DNA of 64,000 bases from Kocuria turfanensis (GTDB lineage Bacteria; Actinomycetota; Actinomycetes; Actinomycetales; Micrococcaceae): assembly GCF_001580365.1 (NCBI RefSeq), contig NZ_CP014480.1, positions 3,433,981-3,497,980 on the forward strand, in the 5' to 3' direction. Under the pieces are notes generated by a model, which searched no databases, was not told the DNA's origin, and saw only the letters and a program-made list of their open reading frames with translations. Within the stretch, counting starts at the first letter, position 1. Every line of letters begins with the position of its first letter. Shown here in pieces: positions 17,033-26,057 of this stretch. Both the position numbers and the translations under genes were made by a program.

Positions 17033-18589
17033 GTGAGCACCCCCCAGACTCCCGCCACCGCGCCCGGGACGGCCGGCGGCCCCGCCGCCGTCATCGTCCT
17101 CGCCGCCGGCAAGGGCACCCGGATGAAGTCCAAGACCCCCAAGATCCTGCACCGGATCGGGGGTCGTTCCATGGTGGGGCACAGCCTGGTGGCCGCCCGC
17201 AGCCTGCACCCCCGGCGGCTGGCCGCGGTGGTGCGCTTCGAGCGGGACCTGGTGGCCCCGCACGTGCTCGAGCAGGACCCCGCGGCGCTGATCGTGGACC
17301 AGGACGAGGTGCCCGGCACGGGCCGGGCGGTCCAGGTGGCGGTGGAGGCGCTCGACGCCCAGGAGCGGCTGGCCGGGACCGTGGTGGTCACCTACGGCGA
17401 CGTCCCCCTGCTGACCCCGGAGGTGCTGCAGAAGCTGGTCGCCCACCACGAGGAGCGCGGCAACGCGGTCACGGTGCTGACCGCCGACCACGAGCAGCCC
17501 GGCGGCTACGGCCGGGTCCTGCGCGACGCCGACGGCTCGTTCCGTGAGATCAAGGAGGCCAAGGACGCCACCGAGGCCGAGCTCGCGGTCACCGAGATCA
17601 ACTCCGGCATCTTCGCCTTCGACGCCGACGCCCTGCGCGAGGCCCTGGCGCAGGTGACCTCCGACAACGCCCAGGGCGAGATGTACCTCACCGACGTCCC
17701 GCTGCTGGCCCGGCGGGCCGGCCGCGCCGTGGACGCGCTGAAGATCGAGGACCGCTGGGAGGTGGAGGGCGCCAACGACCGCGTGCAGCTGGCCCAGCTC
17801 GGCGCCCACCTCAACCGCCGGGTGCTCGAGGCGCACATGCGCAACGGGGTGACCATCGTGGACCCCGCCACCACCTGGATCGACGTGCAGGTGCGCATCG
17901 GCGCGGACGTCACGGTCCTGCCGGGCACGCAGCTGCACGGCGGCACCCGGGTGGCCCAGGACGCCGTCGTCGGCCCGGACACCACCCTCACGGACGTGGA
18001 GGTCGGCCCCGGCGCGCACGTGGTGCGCACGCACGGCTCCGGCTCGGTGATCGGCGCCGGCGCCTCCGTGGGGCCGTTCGCCTACCTGCGCCCCGGCACG
18101 GTCCTGGGCGCGGACGGCAAGATCGGCACGTTCGTGGAGACCAAGAACTCCCGGATCGGCACCGGCTCGAAGATCCCGCACCTGTCCTACGTGGGGGACG
18201 CCACCATCGGCGAGCACTCCAACATCGGGGCGGCCTCCGTGTTCGTCAATTACGACGGCGTGCGCAAGCACCGCACCGTGATCGGCGACCACGTCCGGAT
18301 GGGCTCCGACAACATGTACGTCGCTCCCGTCACCGTCGGGGACGGCGCCTACTCCGGGGCCGGCACCACGATCCGCAAGGACGTGCCGGCCGGGGCGCTG
18401 GCGCTCACCGAGGGCGCGCAGCGGATCGTCGAGAACTGGGTCGTGGAGCACCGCCAGGGGACGGCGGCGGCCGAGGCCGCGCTGCGCGCCCAGGCCGACG
18501 GCGCCGCGACGGCCGGGGACGTCCCGGGGCAGAGCACGACCGGGCACACCACCGCCGGGCACACCACCGAGGAAAGCGAGCAAGAATGA
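17033..18589 (+). CDS. glmU: Bifunctional GlmU: GlcNAc-1-P uridylyltransferase / GlcN-1-P acetyltransferase
   Basis: The protein has 518 residues and starts at GTG 17033 behind GAGGAG. The N-terminal pyrophosphorylase domain shows LAAGKGTRMKSKTPKILH, and GYGRV, EINSGIFAF and NDRVQLA follow. The C-terminal left-handed beta-helix acetyltransferase shows the hexapeptide pattern and the conserved FVNYDGVRKHRTVIGD and GSDNMYVAPV segments. It makes UDP-GlcNAc for peptidoglycan and other glycans. The C-terminal tail (about 460-518) is Ala/Thr/His-rich low-complexity sequence beyond the enzyme core. The stop overlaps the prs start as ATGA, so the two are translationally coupled. Confidence 0.98.
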   Translation: MSTPQTPATAPGTAGGPAAVIVLAAGKGTRMKSKTPKILHRIGGRSMVGHSLVAARSLHPRRLAAVVRFERDLVAPHVLEQDPAALIVDQDEVPGTGRAVQVAVEALDAQERLAGTVVVTYGDVPLLTPEVLQKLVAHHEERGNAVTVLTADHEQPGGYGRVLRDADGSFREIKEAKDATEAELAVTEINSGIFAFDADALREALAQVTSDNAQGEMYLTDVPLLARRAGRAVDALKIEDRWEVEGANDRVQLAQLGAHLNRRVLEAHMRNGVTIVDPATTWIDVQVRIGADVTVLPGTQLHGGTRVAQDAVVGPDTTLTDVEVGPGAHVVRTHGSGSVIGAGASVGPFAYLRPGTVLGADGKIGTFVETKNSRIGTGSKIPHLSYVGDATIGEHSNIGAASVFVNYDGVRKHRTVIGDHVRMGSDNMYVAPVTVGDGAYSGAGTTIRKDVPAGALALTEGAQRIVENWVVEHRQGTAAAEAALRAQADGAATAGDVPGQSTTGHTTAGHTTEESEQE

Positions 18590-19569
18590 CGACCGCCATC
18601 ACCAACGCAGGTGCGAAGCAGCTGGTCCTGGTCTCCGGCCGGGCGCACCCGCAGCTCGCGGAGCGCATCGCGGCGGAGCTCGGCACCGAGCTGATCCCCA
18701 CGGCCGCCTACGACTTCGCCAACGGTGAGACCTACGTGCGCTTCGGGGAGTCGGTGCGGGGCACGGACGCCTTCCTCATCCAGTCCCACCCGGCGCCGAT
18801 CAACCAGTGGATCATGGAGCAGCTGCTGATGATCGACTCGCTGAAGCGGGCCTCGGCCCGGTCGATCACCGTGGTCTCCCCGTTCTACCCCTACGCCCGG
18901 CAGGACAAGAAGCACCGCGGCCGCGAGCCCATCTCGGCCCGCCTGATCTCGGACCTGTACAAGACGGCCGGCGCGGACCGGCTGATGTCCGTGGACCTGC
19001 ACACCGCGCAGATCCAGGGCTTCTTCGACGGCCCGGTCGACCACCTGATGGCCATCCCGCTGCTGGCGGCCCACGTGCGCTCCGTCGTCGACGTCGAGAA
19101 CGTCACCGTGGTCTCCCCGGACACGGGCCGCGTGCGCGTGGCCGAGCAGTGGACGGAGCTGCTGGGCGGCTGCCCGCTGGCGTTCGTGCACAAGACCCGG
19201 GACATCACGGTCCCGAACCAGGCGGTGTCCAAGGAGGTCGTGGGGCAGATCGAGGGCCGCACCTGCGTGCTGATCGACGACATGATCGACACCGGCGGGA
19301 CGATCACCGGCGCGGTGAAGGTGCTGCGCGAGAAGGGCGCCAAGGACGTCATCATCGCCGCCACCCACGCCGTGTTCTCCGACCCGGCGGTGGAGCGGCT
19401 GTCCTCCTGCGGCGCGCTCGAGGTCGTGGTCACGGACACCCTCCCGGTGCCCCCGGAGCACCAGTTCGAGAACCTCACGGTCCTGTCCATCGCCCCGCTC
19501 ATCGCCCGGGCCATCCAGGAGGTCTTCGAGGACGGCTCGGTGACGAGCCTGTTCAACGGCCGCTCCTGA
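18586..19569 (+). CDS. prs: Ribose-phosphate pyrophosphokinase (PRPP synthetase)
   Basis: The protein has 327 residues and starts at ATG 18586, overlapping the end of glmU by four bases. Landmarks: FANGETYVRF, the flexible-loop region SPFYPYARQDKKHRGREPIS, VDLHTAQIQGFF and the PRPP-binding loop VLIDDMIDTGGTI. It converts ribose-5-phosphate and ATP to PRPP for nucleotide, His and Trp synthesis. A strong hairpin terminator follows at 19587. Confidence 0.98.
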   Translation: MTTAITNAGAKQLVLVSGRAHPQLAERIAAELGTELIPTAAYDFANGETYVRFGESVRGTDAFLIQSHPAPINQWIMEQLLMIDSLKRASARSITVVSPFYPYARQDKKHRGREPISARLISDLYKTAGADRLMSVDLHTAQIQGFFDGPVDHLMAIPLLAAHVRSVVDVENVTVVSPDTGRVRVAEQWTELLGGCPLAFVHKTRDITVPNQAVSKEVVGQIEGRTCVLIDDMIDTGGTITGAVKVLREKGAKDVIIAATHAVFSDPAVERLSSCGALEVVVTDTLPVPPEHQFENLTVLSIAPLIARAIQEVFEDGSVTSLFNGRS

Positions 19570-19586
19570 CCGATTCCCCGGTCCGA

Positions 19587-19630
19587 CGACGCCGCAGCCC
19601 CTCGCCTTCCGGTGAGGGGCTGCGGCGTCG
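19587..19630 (+). terminator. Rho-independent-type hairpin after prs
   Basis: A 17-bp perfect stem (cgacgccgcagcccctc with its complement) and a 10-base loop start 18 bp after the prs stop. No clear U-run follows, which is common in high-GC actinobacteria. Confidence 0.85.
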
Positions 19631-19667
19631 CTGGGACCGCCGTGCCGCAGAGGACGTCCCGCACCCC

Positions 19668-20702
19668 ATGAACCGCTCCCACCGCCGCTTCCTGCCGTTC
19701 CTGGCGCTGGGCTCCGTGGCGGCCGCCGCGCTCACCGGCTGCGGCCAGGACCTGAACCAGCCCTGGGCCGGGCCCTACGTCAACGTCACCGCCTACCCCT
19801 ACTTCGACTTCGGCGCCGCGGCCGCCGGGCAGTCGCACACCGTGCTGGGCTTCGTGGTGGCCGACCCGGAGGAGCCCTGCACGCCCTCCTGGGGCGGCTA
19901 CTACGGCCTGGAGGAGGCGGGGACGACGCTGCGGATGGAGGAGCAGATCGCCGCGCTGCGCGAGGCCGGCGGTGACGTGGTGGTCTCCTTCGGCGGCGCC
20001 GCCCGCGACGAGCTGGCCACCGCCTGCGCCGACCCGGACGCCCTGCTGGGCGCCTACCGGCAGGTGCTCGACCGGTACGCGGTCCCGGTCGCCGACTTCG
20101 ACGTGGAGCTGAACGACCTCGAGGATCCGGCGGCGAACCAGCGCCGGGCCGAGGCCGTGGCCCGGCTGCAGGAGGAGCGCTCCGCGGAGGCCCCGCTGGA
20201 GGTGTGGGTGACCCTGCCGGTCTCGCCGGCGGGTCTGTCCGAGGACGGTGAGAACCTCGTGGCCCAGATGCTCGCCGCCGGGGTGGACCTGGCGGGGGTC
20301 AACGTCATGACCATGAACTACAGCGAGAGCCGGTCTTCCGGGCAGTCCATGGTGGACGCCTCGGAGGAGGCCGCCCGGGCGGCCCACGGGCAGGTGCGGG
20401 AGCTGTGGGCCGCGGCGGGCCAGGAGCTGTCCGAGGAGCAGGCCTGGAACCGGCTCGGGCTGACCCCGATGATCGGGGTGAACGACGTCCCCGGGGAGGT
20501 GGTGGACCTGGAGGCCGCAGCACAGCTCAACGAGTTCGCCCGCGAGCAGGGCGTCGGGCGGATGTCCTTCTGGTCGCTGAACCGGGACCGGACCTGCACG
20601 GCCGAGCACGGCGACCCGGCCGAGGCCAACGACTTCTGCAGCGGCCTGGAGCAGGAGGCCGGCGAGTTCACCCGGGTCCTGGGCCGGGGCTTCGGGGACT
20701 GA
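19668..20702 (+). CDS. GH18-like (chitinase-fold) lipoprotein
   Basis: The protein has 344 residues and starts at ATG 19668. A lipoprotein signal ends LTGC (Cys25). GH18 landmarks are present: the strand-3 motif VVVSFGG (SxGG, about 107-110) and the catalytic strand VADFDVELND, giving D143-x-D145-x-E147 in the place of DxxDxDxE. Later segments VNVMTMNYSES and MSFWSLNRD match barrel strands 6 and 8. It should be a membrane-anchored glycosidase acting on a GlcNAc polymer. Its 3' end overlaps the convergent acyltransferase gene by 35 bp. Proximity to the deacetylase/synthase suggests a role in trimming that polysaccharide. Confidence 0.85.
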   Translation: MNRSHRRFLPFLALGSVAAAALTGCGQDLNQPWAGPYVNVTAYPYFDFGAAAAGQSHTVLGFVVADPEEPCTPSWGGYYGLEEAGTTLRMEEQIAALREAGGDVVVSFGGAARDELATACADPDALLGAYRQVLDRYAVPVADFDVELNDLEDPAANQRRAEAVARLQEERSAEAPLEVWVTLPVSPAGLSEDGENLVAQMLAAGVDLAGVNVMTMNYSESRSSGQSMVDASEEAARAAHGQVRELWAAAGQELSEEQAWNRLGLTPMIGVNDVPGEVVDLEAAAQLNEFAREQGVGRMSFWSLNRDRTCTAEHGDPAEANDFCSGLEQEAGEFTRVLGRGFGD

Positions 20703-21945
20703 GCGCCTCCGGCCGTGCCGCTTCCCGGGCGGCGCGCGGATACAGCCAGGAGCGGCCGGAGAAGCTCGGCGCGCCCGGTGGGCGGACCGGTGCCGGCGCG
20801 CCCGCAGCGGTGCGGACCGGCGCCGGCGCGCCCGCAGCGGTGCGGACCGGCGCCGGGCGGACCGGCCACAGCCGGGGGCGGCGTCCCGCGGCGAGGTCCT
20901 CCGCCCAGCCCACGGCGAGCACCACGGCGGCCAGCAGCGGCCAGACCAGCACGAAGGACAGCCACGGGCTCTCCAGCAGTCCGGGCACGGCCGTGGCGAG
21001 CAGATCACTGTTCCAGAGCACGTCGATCAGGACCACGGTGGCGACCAGCAGCAGGTTGTGCCACAGGTAGACGGTCATCGCCCGCGCGTTGAGCAGGCTC
21101 ACGATCCCGTCCAGGAACCGCAGCGGCCGGGGCAGCTGCTCCCAGCTGGGGGAGACCCGCAGCAGCACGGCGCAGAAGCCGAAGGACCACAGGGCCTGGG
21201 CGAACGGGATCTCGTTGAGGTCCCACCCGGACTCGCCGAGGTGCCCGGCGGCCCACCACAGACCCACGCCCATCACGGCGGGACCGGCCGCGAGGACCAG
21301 CCCGAGGGGGATCCGGCGCAGCAGCCCGCTCTGGTGGGCGAAGCCGAGGATCCAGCAGGAGCCGTAGGTCACGGCGTCCGTCACCGGGGCCTCGGCCCAG
21401 GAGGGCAGCGGTACCGCCCCGAGGGCCAGCAGCCCGCTCAGGATCAGCGGGGTGAGGAGCACCGGCCAGGGCCGGGCGCGGAAGGCCCGCAGCAGCACGG
21501 GGGAGAGGAGCATGAACCAGAAGTAGGTCCGCACGTACCACAGGATCTCCCCGGCCTGGACCGGCCAGGTGGGATCCACCGCCCCGGTCCCGGCGATCTC
21601 CGGGAAGACCGGGTCGCCGACCGGCAGGAACCACAGCAGCACCCGTCCCCAGGAGCCGTCCGCTGCGGGGGACCAGCCCTGGCCCACGAGCAGGACCAGC
21701 ACCGTGGCGGCGTAGACCCACAGCGGGATCAGCACCCGGCGGGCGCGGGAGCGGAGCACGCCGGCCGCCGGCCGGCGCAGGGAGCGCGCCATGAGGGCAC
21801 CGGCCAGCGCGAACATCACGCCCATCGCGGGGAACAGCAGGCTGAAGACGGCGCCCGCGAACGTGTGGTACGCCACCACGCGGACCAGCGCGATCGACCG
21901 CAGCAGGTCCAGGTACCGGTCCCGGCCCGGCTCAGACCCGCTCAT
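20668..21945 (-). CDS. Acyltransferase family 3 membrane protein, IcaC-like context
   Basis: The protein has 425 residues with about ten hydrophobic helices. It starts at ATG 21945, overlapping the end of the deacetylase/synthase gene by 14 bases, so it is coupled to it. The early segment RYLDLLRSIALVRVVAYHTF carries the conserved family Arg and His residues; MTVYLWHNLLLV near the end is also typical. The C-terminal tail contains two 11-residue repeats (VRTAAGAPAPV), encoded by 33-bp DNA repeats near 20790-20865. It probably acylates the polymer made by the neighbouring synthase. Confidence 0.85.
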   Translation of the reverse strand: MSGSEPGRDRYLDLLRSIALVRVVAYHTFAGAVFSLLFPAMGVMFALAGALMARSLRRPAAGVLRSRARRVLIPLWVYAATVLVLLVGQGWSPAADGSWGRVLLWFLPVGDPVFPEIAGTGAVDPTWPVQAGEILWYVRTYFWFMLLSPVLLRAFRARPWPVLLTPLILSGLLALGAVPLPSWAEAPVTDAVTYGSCWILGFAHQSGLLRRIPLGLVLAAGPAVMGVGLWWAAGHLGESGWDLNEIPFAQALWSFGFCAVLLRVSPSWEQLPRPLRFLDGIVSLLNARAMTVYLWHNLLLVATVVLIDVLWNSDLLATAVPGLLESPWLSFVLVWPLLAAVVLAVGWAEDLAAGRRPRLWPVRPAPVRTAAGAPAPVRTAAGAPAPVRPPGAPSFSGRSWLYPRAAREAARPEALSPRSPGPGPG

Positions 21946-24307
21946 CGCGCCGGCCCTCCTGCCAGGGAACCGACGGCTCGGCGGGCTCCGCCGCGGGAGC
22001 CAGGTCGAGGACGGTGTTGGTGCGCTCGGGCTTGTACCAGCCGATCATCCGGCCCTTGAGGGCCTGCAGCACGGAGGCGTAGAGCAGGTAGGCGCGCAGC
22101 GGTTCGTAGATGACCCGGTAGACCGGGACGATGAGCAGGTGCGCCCAGGACTCGCCGACCATGCGGATGGCGAGCACACAGATGACCGCGTGGATGGCCA
22201 GCACGAACGCGGCGAAGGCGGCCAGCGGGACCCAGGTGCCGGCAGCCAGGTTGAGCACGGCCATCAGCACGGTCAGCGGCAGGAAGACCAGCGGCACCAG
22301 GGTGGCCAGGGCGGTGTAGGGCAGCGCCACCATCCCCAGGAACCCGTACTTCGGGCGGAGGAGCATCCCGGCGTGCTTCCACAGGGCCTGGAGGTTGCCG
22401 TAGGTCCAGCGCAGGCGCTGCTTGGCCAGCCCGCGCACGGTCATCGGGGCCTCGGTCCAGGCCACGGCCTCGTTCTCCTGGACGATCGCCCAGCCGTGCT
22501 GCTGCAGGGTCATGGTCAGGTCCGCGTCCTCGGCCAGGGTGTCGTGGGAGTAGCCGCCGGCGGCCTGCAGGGCCTCCTTGCGCCAGGCCGCGCAGGCGCC
22601 GGGGACGATGGAGATCGCCCCGACCACGGACTCGGCCATGCGGGTCACGCAGATCCCGGAGATGTACTCCAGGGACTGCCACATGGTGAGGATCCCGGCG
22701 CGGTTGCCGACCTTCACGTGCCCCGCCACGGCCCCGACCGGGCGGCCCCGGTGCGGTGTGGTGAAGTGGCGGGCGAACATCCGCACGGTCTGGGGCTCGA
22801 AGAGGGTGTCCCCGTCGAGGGTCACCACGATCTCACCGGTCGCGGCCATGATGCCGTGGTTGGAGGCCACGGACTTCCCGGCGTTGGGCTGGCTGATCAC
22901 CCGCAGCGCCGGCCACTGCGCGGCGGCCTCCTCCAGGACGGCCAGGGTGCGGTCGGTGGAGCCGTCGTCGACGGCGATGACCTCCAGGTGCGGGTAGTCA
23001 CTGGCCCGCAGCGCGGCCAGGGTGCGGGCCACGACCGGTTCCTCGTTGAACACCGGCAGGATCACCGAGACCAGCGGCAGCTCCTCCTCGGGGACCGCCG
23101 GCCACACCCGGCGCCGCTGCCGGCGGTGGCCGATCAGCGCCAGCACCACGTACAGGGCCGACATCAGGGTCAGGGAGGAGACCCCGAACCAGAACAGCCA
23201 GGTCATCACGACCTCCGGGGCCACGGTCAGTCCGGCCACGGCCAGGGCGGTCGCGTCGTCGGCCAGCACCGCGTCCGTGGACACCGGCTGATAGTCCTCC
23301 GGCAGGACCGGAGCCAGGGTCGAGAAGGTGTAGCCCTCGGCCTTGGCCTCGGCGATGAGCTCCTTCAGGGCGGTCACCGTGGCGGTGCGGTCCCCACCCC
23401 CGTCGTGCATCAGCACGATGTGGCCCTGGCCGTCGAGCTCGGGCAGTCGCACGGTCTCTCCGGGCACGGCCGCCCAGTCGAGGGTGTCGTAGTCGAAGTC
23501 CACGTGCAGGTAGCCCAGCTGCTGGGCCTCGAGGATGGGCAGGGGCTTGTTGTCGGGGTCCCCGGTGGGCAGGCGGAACAGATGTGTGGCGTAGTCGCCG
23601 ATCGAGCGCATCGCGCGGTCGGTGCCGATGAGCTCCTCGCGGCTGCGCAGGTCGTCGTCCCACACGGTGGTGTGCGTCATGGTGTGGTTGCCCACCATGT
23701 GCCCCTCGCGGAGCATCCGGCGGAACAGCTCGGGCTGGGCGACGACGTTCGTGCCGATGTTGAAGAACGTGGCCGGCACCCCTTCCGCCGAGAGCACGTC
23801 GAGGATCTCGGGGGTGAAGGTCGCGTCCGGGCCGTCGTCGAAGGTGATCATCAGCTGTTTCTCCGGCAGTGTGCCGAAGCGCTCCATGACGTAGGGGCTG
23901 TCCCCGACGACCTCGACCTCCTCCGCGGTGAGCGTCCGCAGGGTCTCGTCGGTGAACGGGTCCGTCAGCACGGTCCCGCCGTGGCGGTGGCCCACCAGGG
24001 CGATCCTGCTGAACGGGTTGGCGGAGTCGCCCAGCAGCGGGATGTTCTCCGGGTCCCCGGTCGCCAGCAGCTCCCGGGCGTAGTCGTTCTCCTGGTTCTC
24101 GGGCCGTTCCCAGGTCTGGGCCAGGGCCTGCGGCACGAGCCAGGACGCCGACCCCGCGACCAGGACCAGCAGCAGGATGACGGTGGCGAGGATCCGGTAC
24201 CAGCGCTTGCCGCCGGGGTCGAAGAAGACCGGGGGCGCCACGGTGCTGCCGGTCCGTTCGGCGCCTCGGCGGCGCGGTGATCGTCGGTCGTCGAAGCTCT
24301 TGGACAC
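21932..24307 (-). CDS. Fused polysaccharide deacetylase / GT2 glycan synthase
   Basis: The protein has about 791 residues. GTG 24307 is preferred because GGGGGGA lies about 12 bases upstream; an ATG at 24364 has no properly spaced site. One N-terminal membrane helix is followed by an extracellular NodB deacetylase domain (MITFDDGPD, NHTMTHT, LFRLPTGD). A membrane pair leads to a processive GT2 domain (VSVILPVFNEE, VDDGSTDRT, LDGDT, EDADLTMTL, KQRLRW = QxxRW) and further C-terminal helices. The layout suggests synthesis, export and partial de-N-acetylation of a beta-linked GlcNAc polymer by one polypeptide, the roles that PgaC and PgaB or IcaA and IcaB have as separate proteins. The acyltransferase follows in the same operon. 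Confidence 0.9.
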   Translation of the reverse strand: MSKSFDDRRSPRRRGAERTGSTVAPPVFFDPGGKRWYRILATVILLLVLVAGSASWLVPQALAQTWERPENQENDYARELLATGDPENIPLLGDSANPFSRIALVGHRHGGTVLTDPFTDETLRTLTAEEVEVVGDSPYVMERFGTLPEKQLMITFDDGPDATFTPEILDVLSAEGVPATFFNIGTNVVAQPELFRRMLREGHMVGNHTMTHTTVWDDDLRSREELIGTDRAMRSIGDYATHLFRLPTGDPDNKPLPILEAQQLGYLHVDFDYDTLDWAAVPGETVRLPELDGQGHIVLMHDGGGDRTATVTALKELIAEAKAEGYTFSTLAPVLPEDYQPVSTDAVLADDATALAVAGLTVAPEVVMTWLFWFGVSSLTLMSALYVVLALIGHRRQRRRVWPAVPEEELPLVSVILPVFNEEPVVARTLAALRASDYPHLEVIAVDDGSTDRTLAVLEEAAAQWPALRVISQPNAGKSVASNHGIMAATGEIVVTLDGDTLFEPQTVRMFARHFTTPHRGRPVGAVAGHVKVGNRAGILTMWQSLEYISGICVTRMAESVVGAISIVPGACAAWRKEALQAAGGYSHDTLAEDADLTMTLQQHGWAIVQENEAVAWTEAPMTVRGLAKQRLRWTYGNLQALWKHAGMLLRPKYGFLGMVALPYTALATLVPLVFLPLTVLMAVLNLAAGTWVPLAAFAAFVLAIHAVICVLAIRMVGESWAHLLIVPVYRVIYEPLRAYLLYASVLQALKGRMIGWYKPERTNTVLDLAPAAEPAEPSVPWQEGRRDERV

Positions 24308-24817
24308 GGCACGCTCGTTCCCCCCGGATGGCGGTCCGCCCCCTCGACGGACCGGCCGGCGCATCCCCCCGGACGGGCCGACCGGCTCAGCCTGCCAAGC
24401 CGCACCCCGGCCGTCACAACTGCGAACACACCCGCACAGGCGTCAAAGAACATCGCTCCGCATGGGAGTGCGGGTGCAAATCCCCGACAGGGCGGGAGGC
24501 GTGATTACGAGTTGGTAGTTAATTTTTGGGAACGTGGCCGGAACGGGGGACGAGTCCGCGGTGATCCGTCCCCCGTTGTGCCGACGCCCGACGATGAACG
24601 CTCACAGGTTTGCAGGGGAGAACACAGTCAAACTTCGTCACGAACGTGAAGTGCACCACGGTCTGACCAGGGTCCTTGCCTCTCGGCTCGTCCCGGGAGC
24701 GCCCGACACGGGCGGGGCGGAGACCGCGGCCGCTCGGGGGACACCGGGGGACACCGGGCGGGCACGGGGCCACCACCGGAGGGCTGACCGGGATGCCGCG
24801 GGGGCGTGGCCGGGACA
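24308..24817. other. Intergenic leader/promoter region of the deacetylase-synthase
   Basis: About 510 bases contain no gene I would support. An AT-richer patch at 24500-24535 (gttaatttttggg on the plus strand) is a likely promoter zone for the leftward gene. An 11-bp perfect stem at 24542-24577 lies upstream of it. I looked for a c-di-AMP or other riboswitch core and did not recognise one. Confidence 0.4.
24542..24577. other. Stable hairpin in the synthase upstream region
   Basis: Arms aacgggggacg (24542-24552) and cgtcccccgtt (24567-24577) pair perfectly around a 14-base loop. It lies about 240 bp upstream of the synthase start and downstream of the other gene's terminator, so it could be a leader-RNA element or part of an operator. 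Confidence 0.45.
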
Positions 24818-24856
24818 GCAGAACGCCCGGCCGGGGAGTCCGGCCGGGCGTTCTGC
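24818..24856 (-). terminator. Hairpin terminator after the LGFP operon
   Basis: A 17-bp perfect stem (gcagaacgcccggccgg with its complement) and a five-base loop begin 26 bp beyond the stop of the leftward CAP-LGFP gene. Confidence 0.85.
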
Positions 24857-24881
24857 GAGGGGTGCCCCGGTGGGCGAGGAG

Positions 24882-26057
24882 TCAGCGGGTGACCCAGTTG
24901 CGCTTGGTGACCGAGGACCAGTGGATGGTGTAGCCGTTGGAGAACCGCTGGCGGACCTCCGTGCCGTAGCGGTACTCGTCGGTGACCGGGTAGCCGTAGC
25001 CGCGCTCGGAGCCGGCGGCCTTCCACCGCTGGCCGATCGCCCCGCTCTCCTTGACGACCTTCGCGCCGGTCCGGGGGCTCCAGAGCACCTTGTGCACTGC
25101 GGCGCCCTGGCGGAACACCTGGTAGGCGCCGCCGCCGGTGAGCCCGGTGATCTCGCGGGTGGTGGGGTAGCCCAGGCCGTTCTCCCAGCGGTGGGCGGCG
25201 AACTTGCGCCCGATCGCGCCGTTGACGTTCACCGGCCAGGCCCCGGTGGCGGAGCTCCAGTAGAAGGTCTGGCCCTTGGCGAAGCCCTGCAGCACGCCGC
25301 CGCCCACCAGGCCGCCGCGCTCGGGGCCGGTGGGGGTGCCGAACACGGCGGACCCGCCCAGGGCGTAGTACTGGCGCCCGATCGCGCCCTTCACGGAGTA
25401 GCCGGCGGAGGTGATCGGCGCCGTGCTGGGCGCGGGGGCCGGCGCGGGCGCCGGGGCCGTGCCCACGGAGGTGCGGGTGTCGGCCGGGGCCTGTCCGGCG
25501 GCGTAGCCGTAGGAGGTCACGGTGCCCACGAGCTTCCAGCCCTGCTTGTTGCCGGCCAGGGACCCGTCCACGTAGGTGAGGCCGATGCCGATGACCGACA
25601 TGTCCGGGTCGGTGAGCACCTTGTTGTGGGCGGTGGAGCCCTTCCACCAGGTCATGAGGTCGGCCACGGAGCGCTGCCAGGAGACCGCGTGGATCTCTCC
25701 GGCGGCGTTCCAGGTGCCGGCCCGCGGATCCTTGAGGAAGGTGTCCGTGTGGTTGATGACCTCCTGGCGGGTCAGCCGGTCGGACTCGCCCTGGGCGATC
25801 CCGGAGACCGTGGCCGAGTACTTCACCGGGGCCAGGCCCTTGGCCTTGCGGTGGGCGTTGATCAGCTCCAGCAGCTTCTGGGCGTCGGCCGTCCGGGTGC
25901 TCGCCGGGACCTGGACGATGTCCGAGCTCGCCGCGGTGGCGGGGGCCGCCACCAGGATCCCGCTGGCGGGGACCGTCAGGGCGAGGGTGGCCGCGGTGAG
26001 GGCCAGCCGGCCGGGCGTGCGGGGGCGGGTGGGGGCGCGGTGCTTGGCGTGCTTCAT
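24882..26057 (-). CDS. Secreted CAP-domain protein with LGFP repeats
   Basis: The protein has 391 residues and starts at ATG 26057, overlapping the upstream GH25 gene by four bases (ATGA). A signal peptide (about 1-43, ATAAS) is followed by a CAP/SCP-PR1 domain (LLELINAHRKAKGLAPV, VINHTDTF, GEIHAVSW, AHNKVLTDPDMSVIGIG), a Pro/Ala linker, and three LGFP repeats of about 54 residues (GAIGRQYYALGGSAVFG, GAIGRKFAAHRWENGLG, GAIGQRWKAAGSERGYG). LGFP repeats bind the actinobacterial cell wall. Its repeats are near copies of those in the GH25 protein. Confidence 0.9.
   Translation of the reverse strand: MKHAKHRAPTRPRTPGRLALTAATLALTVPASGILVAAPATAASSDIVQVPASTRTADAQKLLELINAHRKAKGLAPVKYSATVSGIAQGESDRLTRQEVINHTDTFLKDPRAGTWNAAGEIHAVSWQRSVADLMTWWKGSTAHNKVLTDPDMSVIGIGLTYVDGSLAGNKQGWKLVGTVTSYGYAAGQAPADTRTSVGTAPAPAPAPAPSTAPITSAGYSVKGAIGRQYYALGGSAVFGTPTGPERGGLVGGGVLQGFAKGQTFYWSSATGAWPVNVNGAIGRKFAAHRWENGLGYPTTREITGLTGGGAYQVFRQGAAVHKVLWSPRTGAKVVKESGAIGQRWKAAGSERGYGYPVTDEYRYGTEVRQRFSNGYTIHWSSVTKRNWVTR

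Noticed and set aside
21791..24280. An 829-codon plus-strand open frame
   Set aside because: It is antisense to the deacetylase/GT2 gene and has His/Gly/Gln-rich low-complexity sequence only.
24400..24620. Possible c-di-AMP riboswitch upstream of envelope genes
   Set aside because: A riboswitch would be plausible in this position, but I could not find the conserved core on either strand, only an isolated hairpin.
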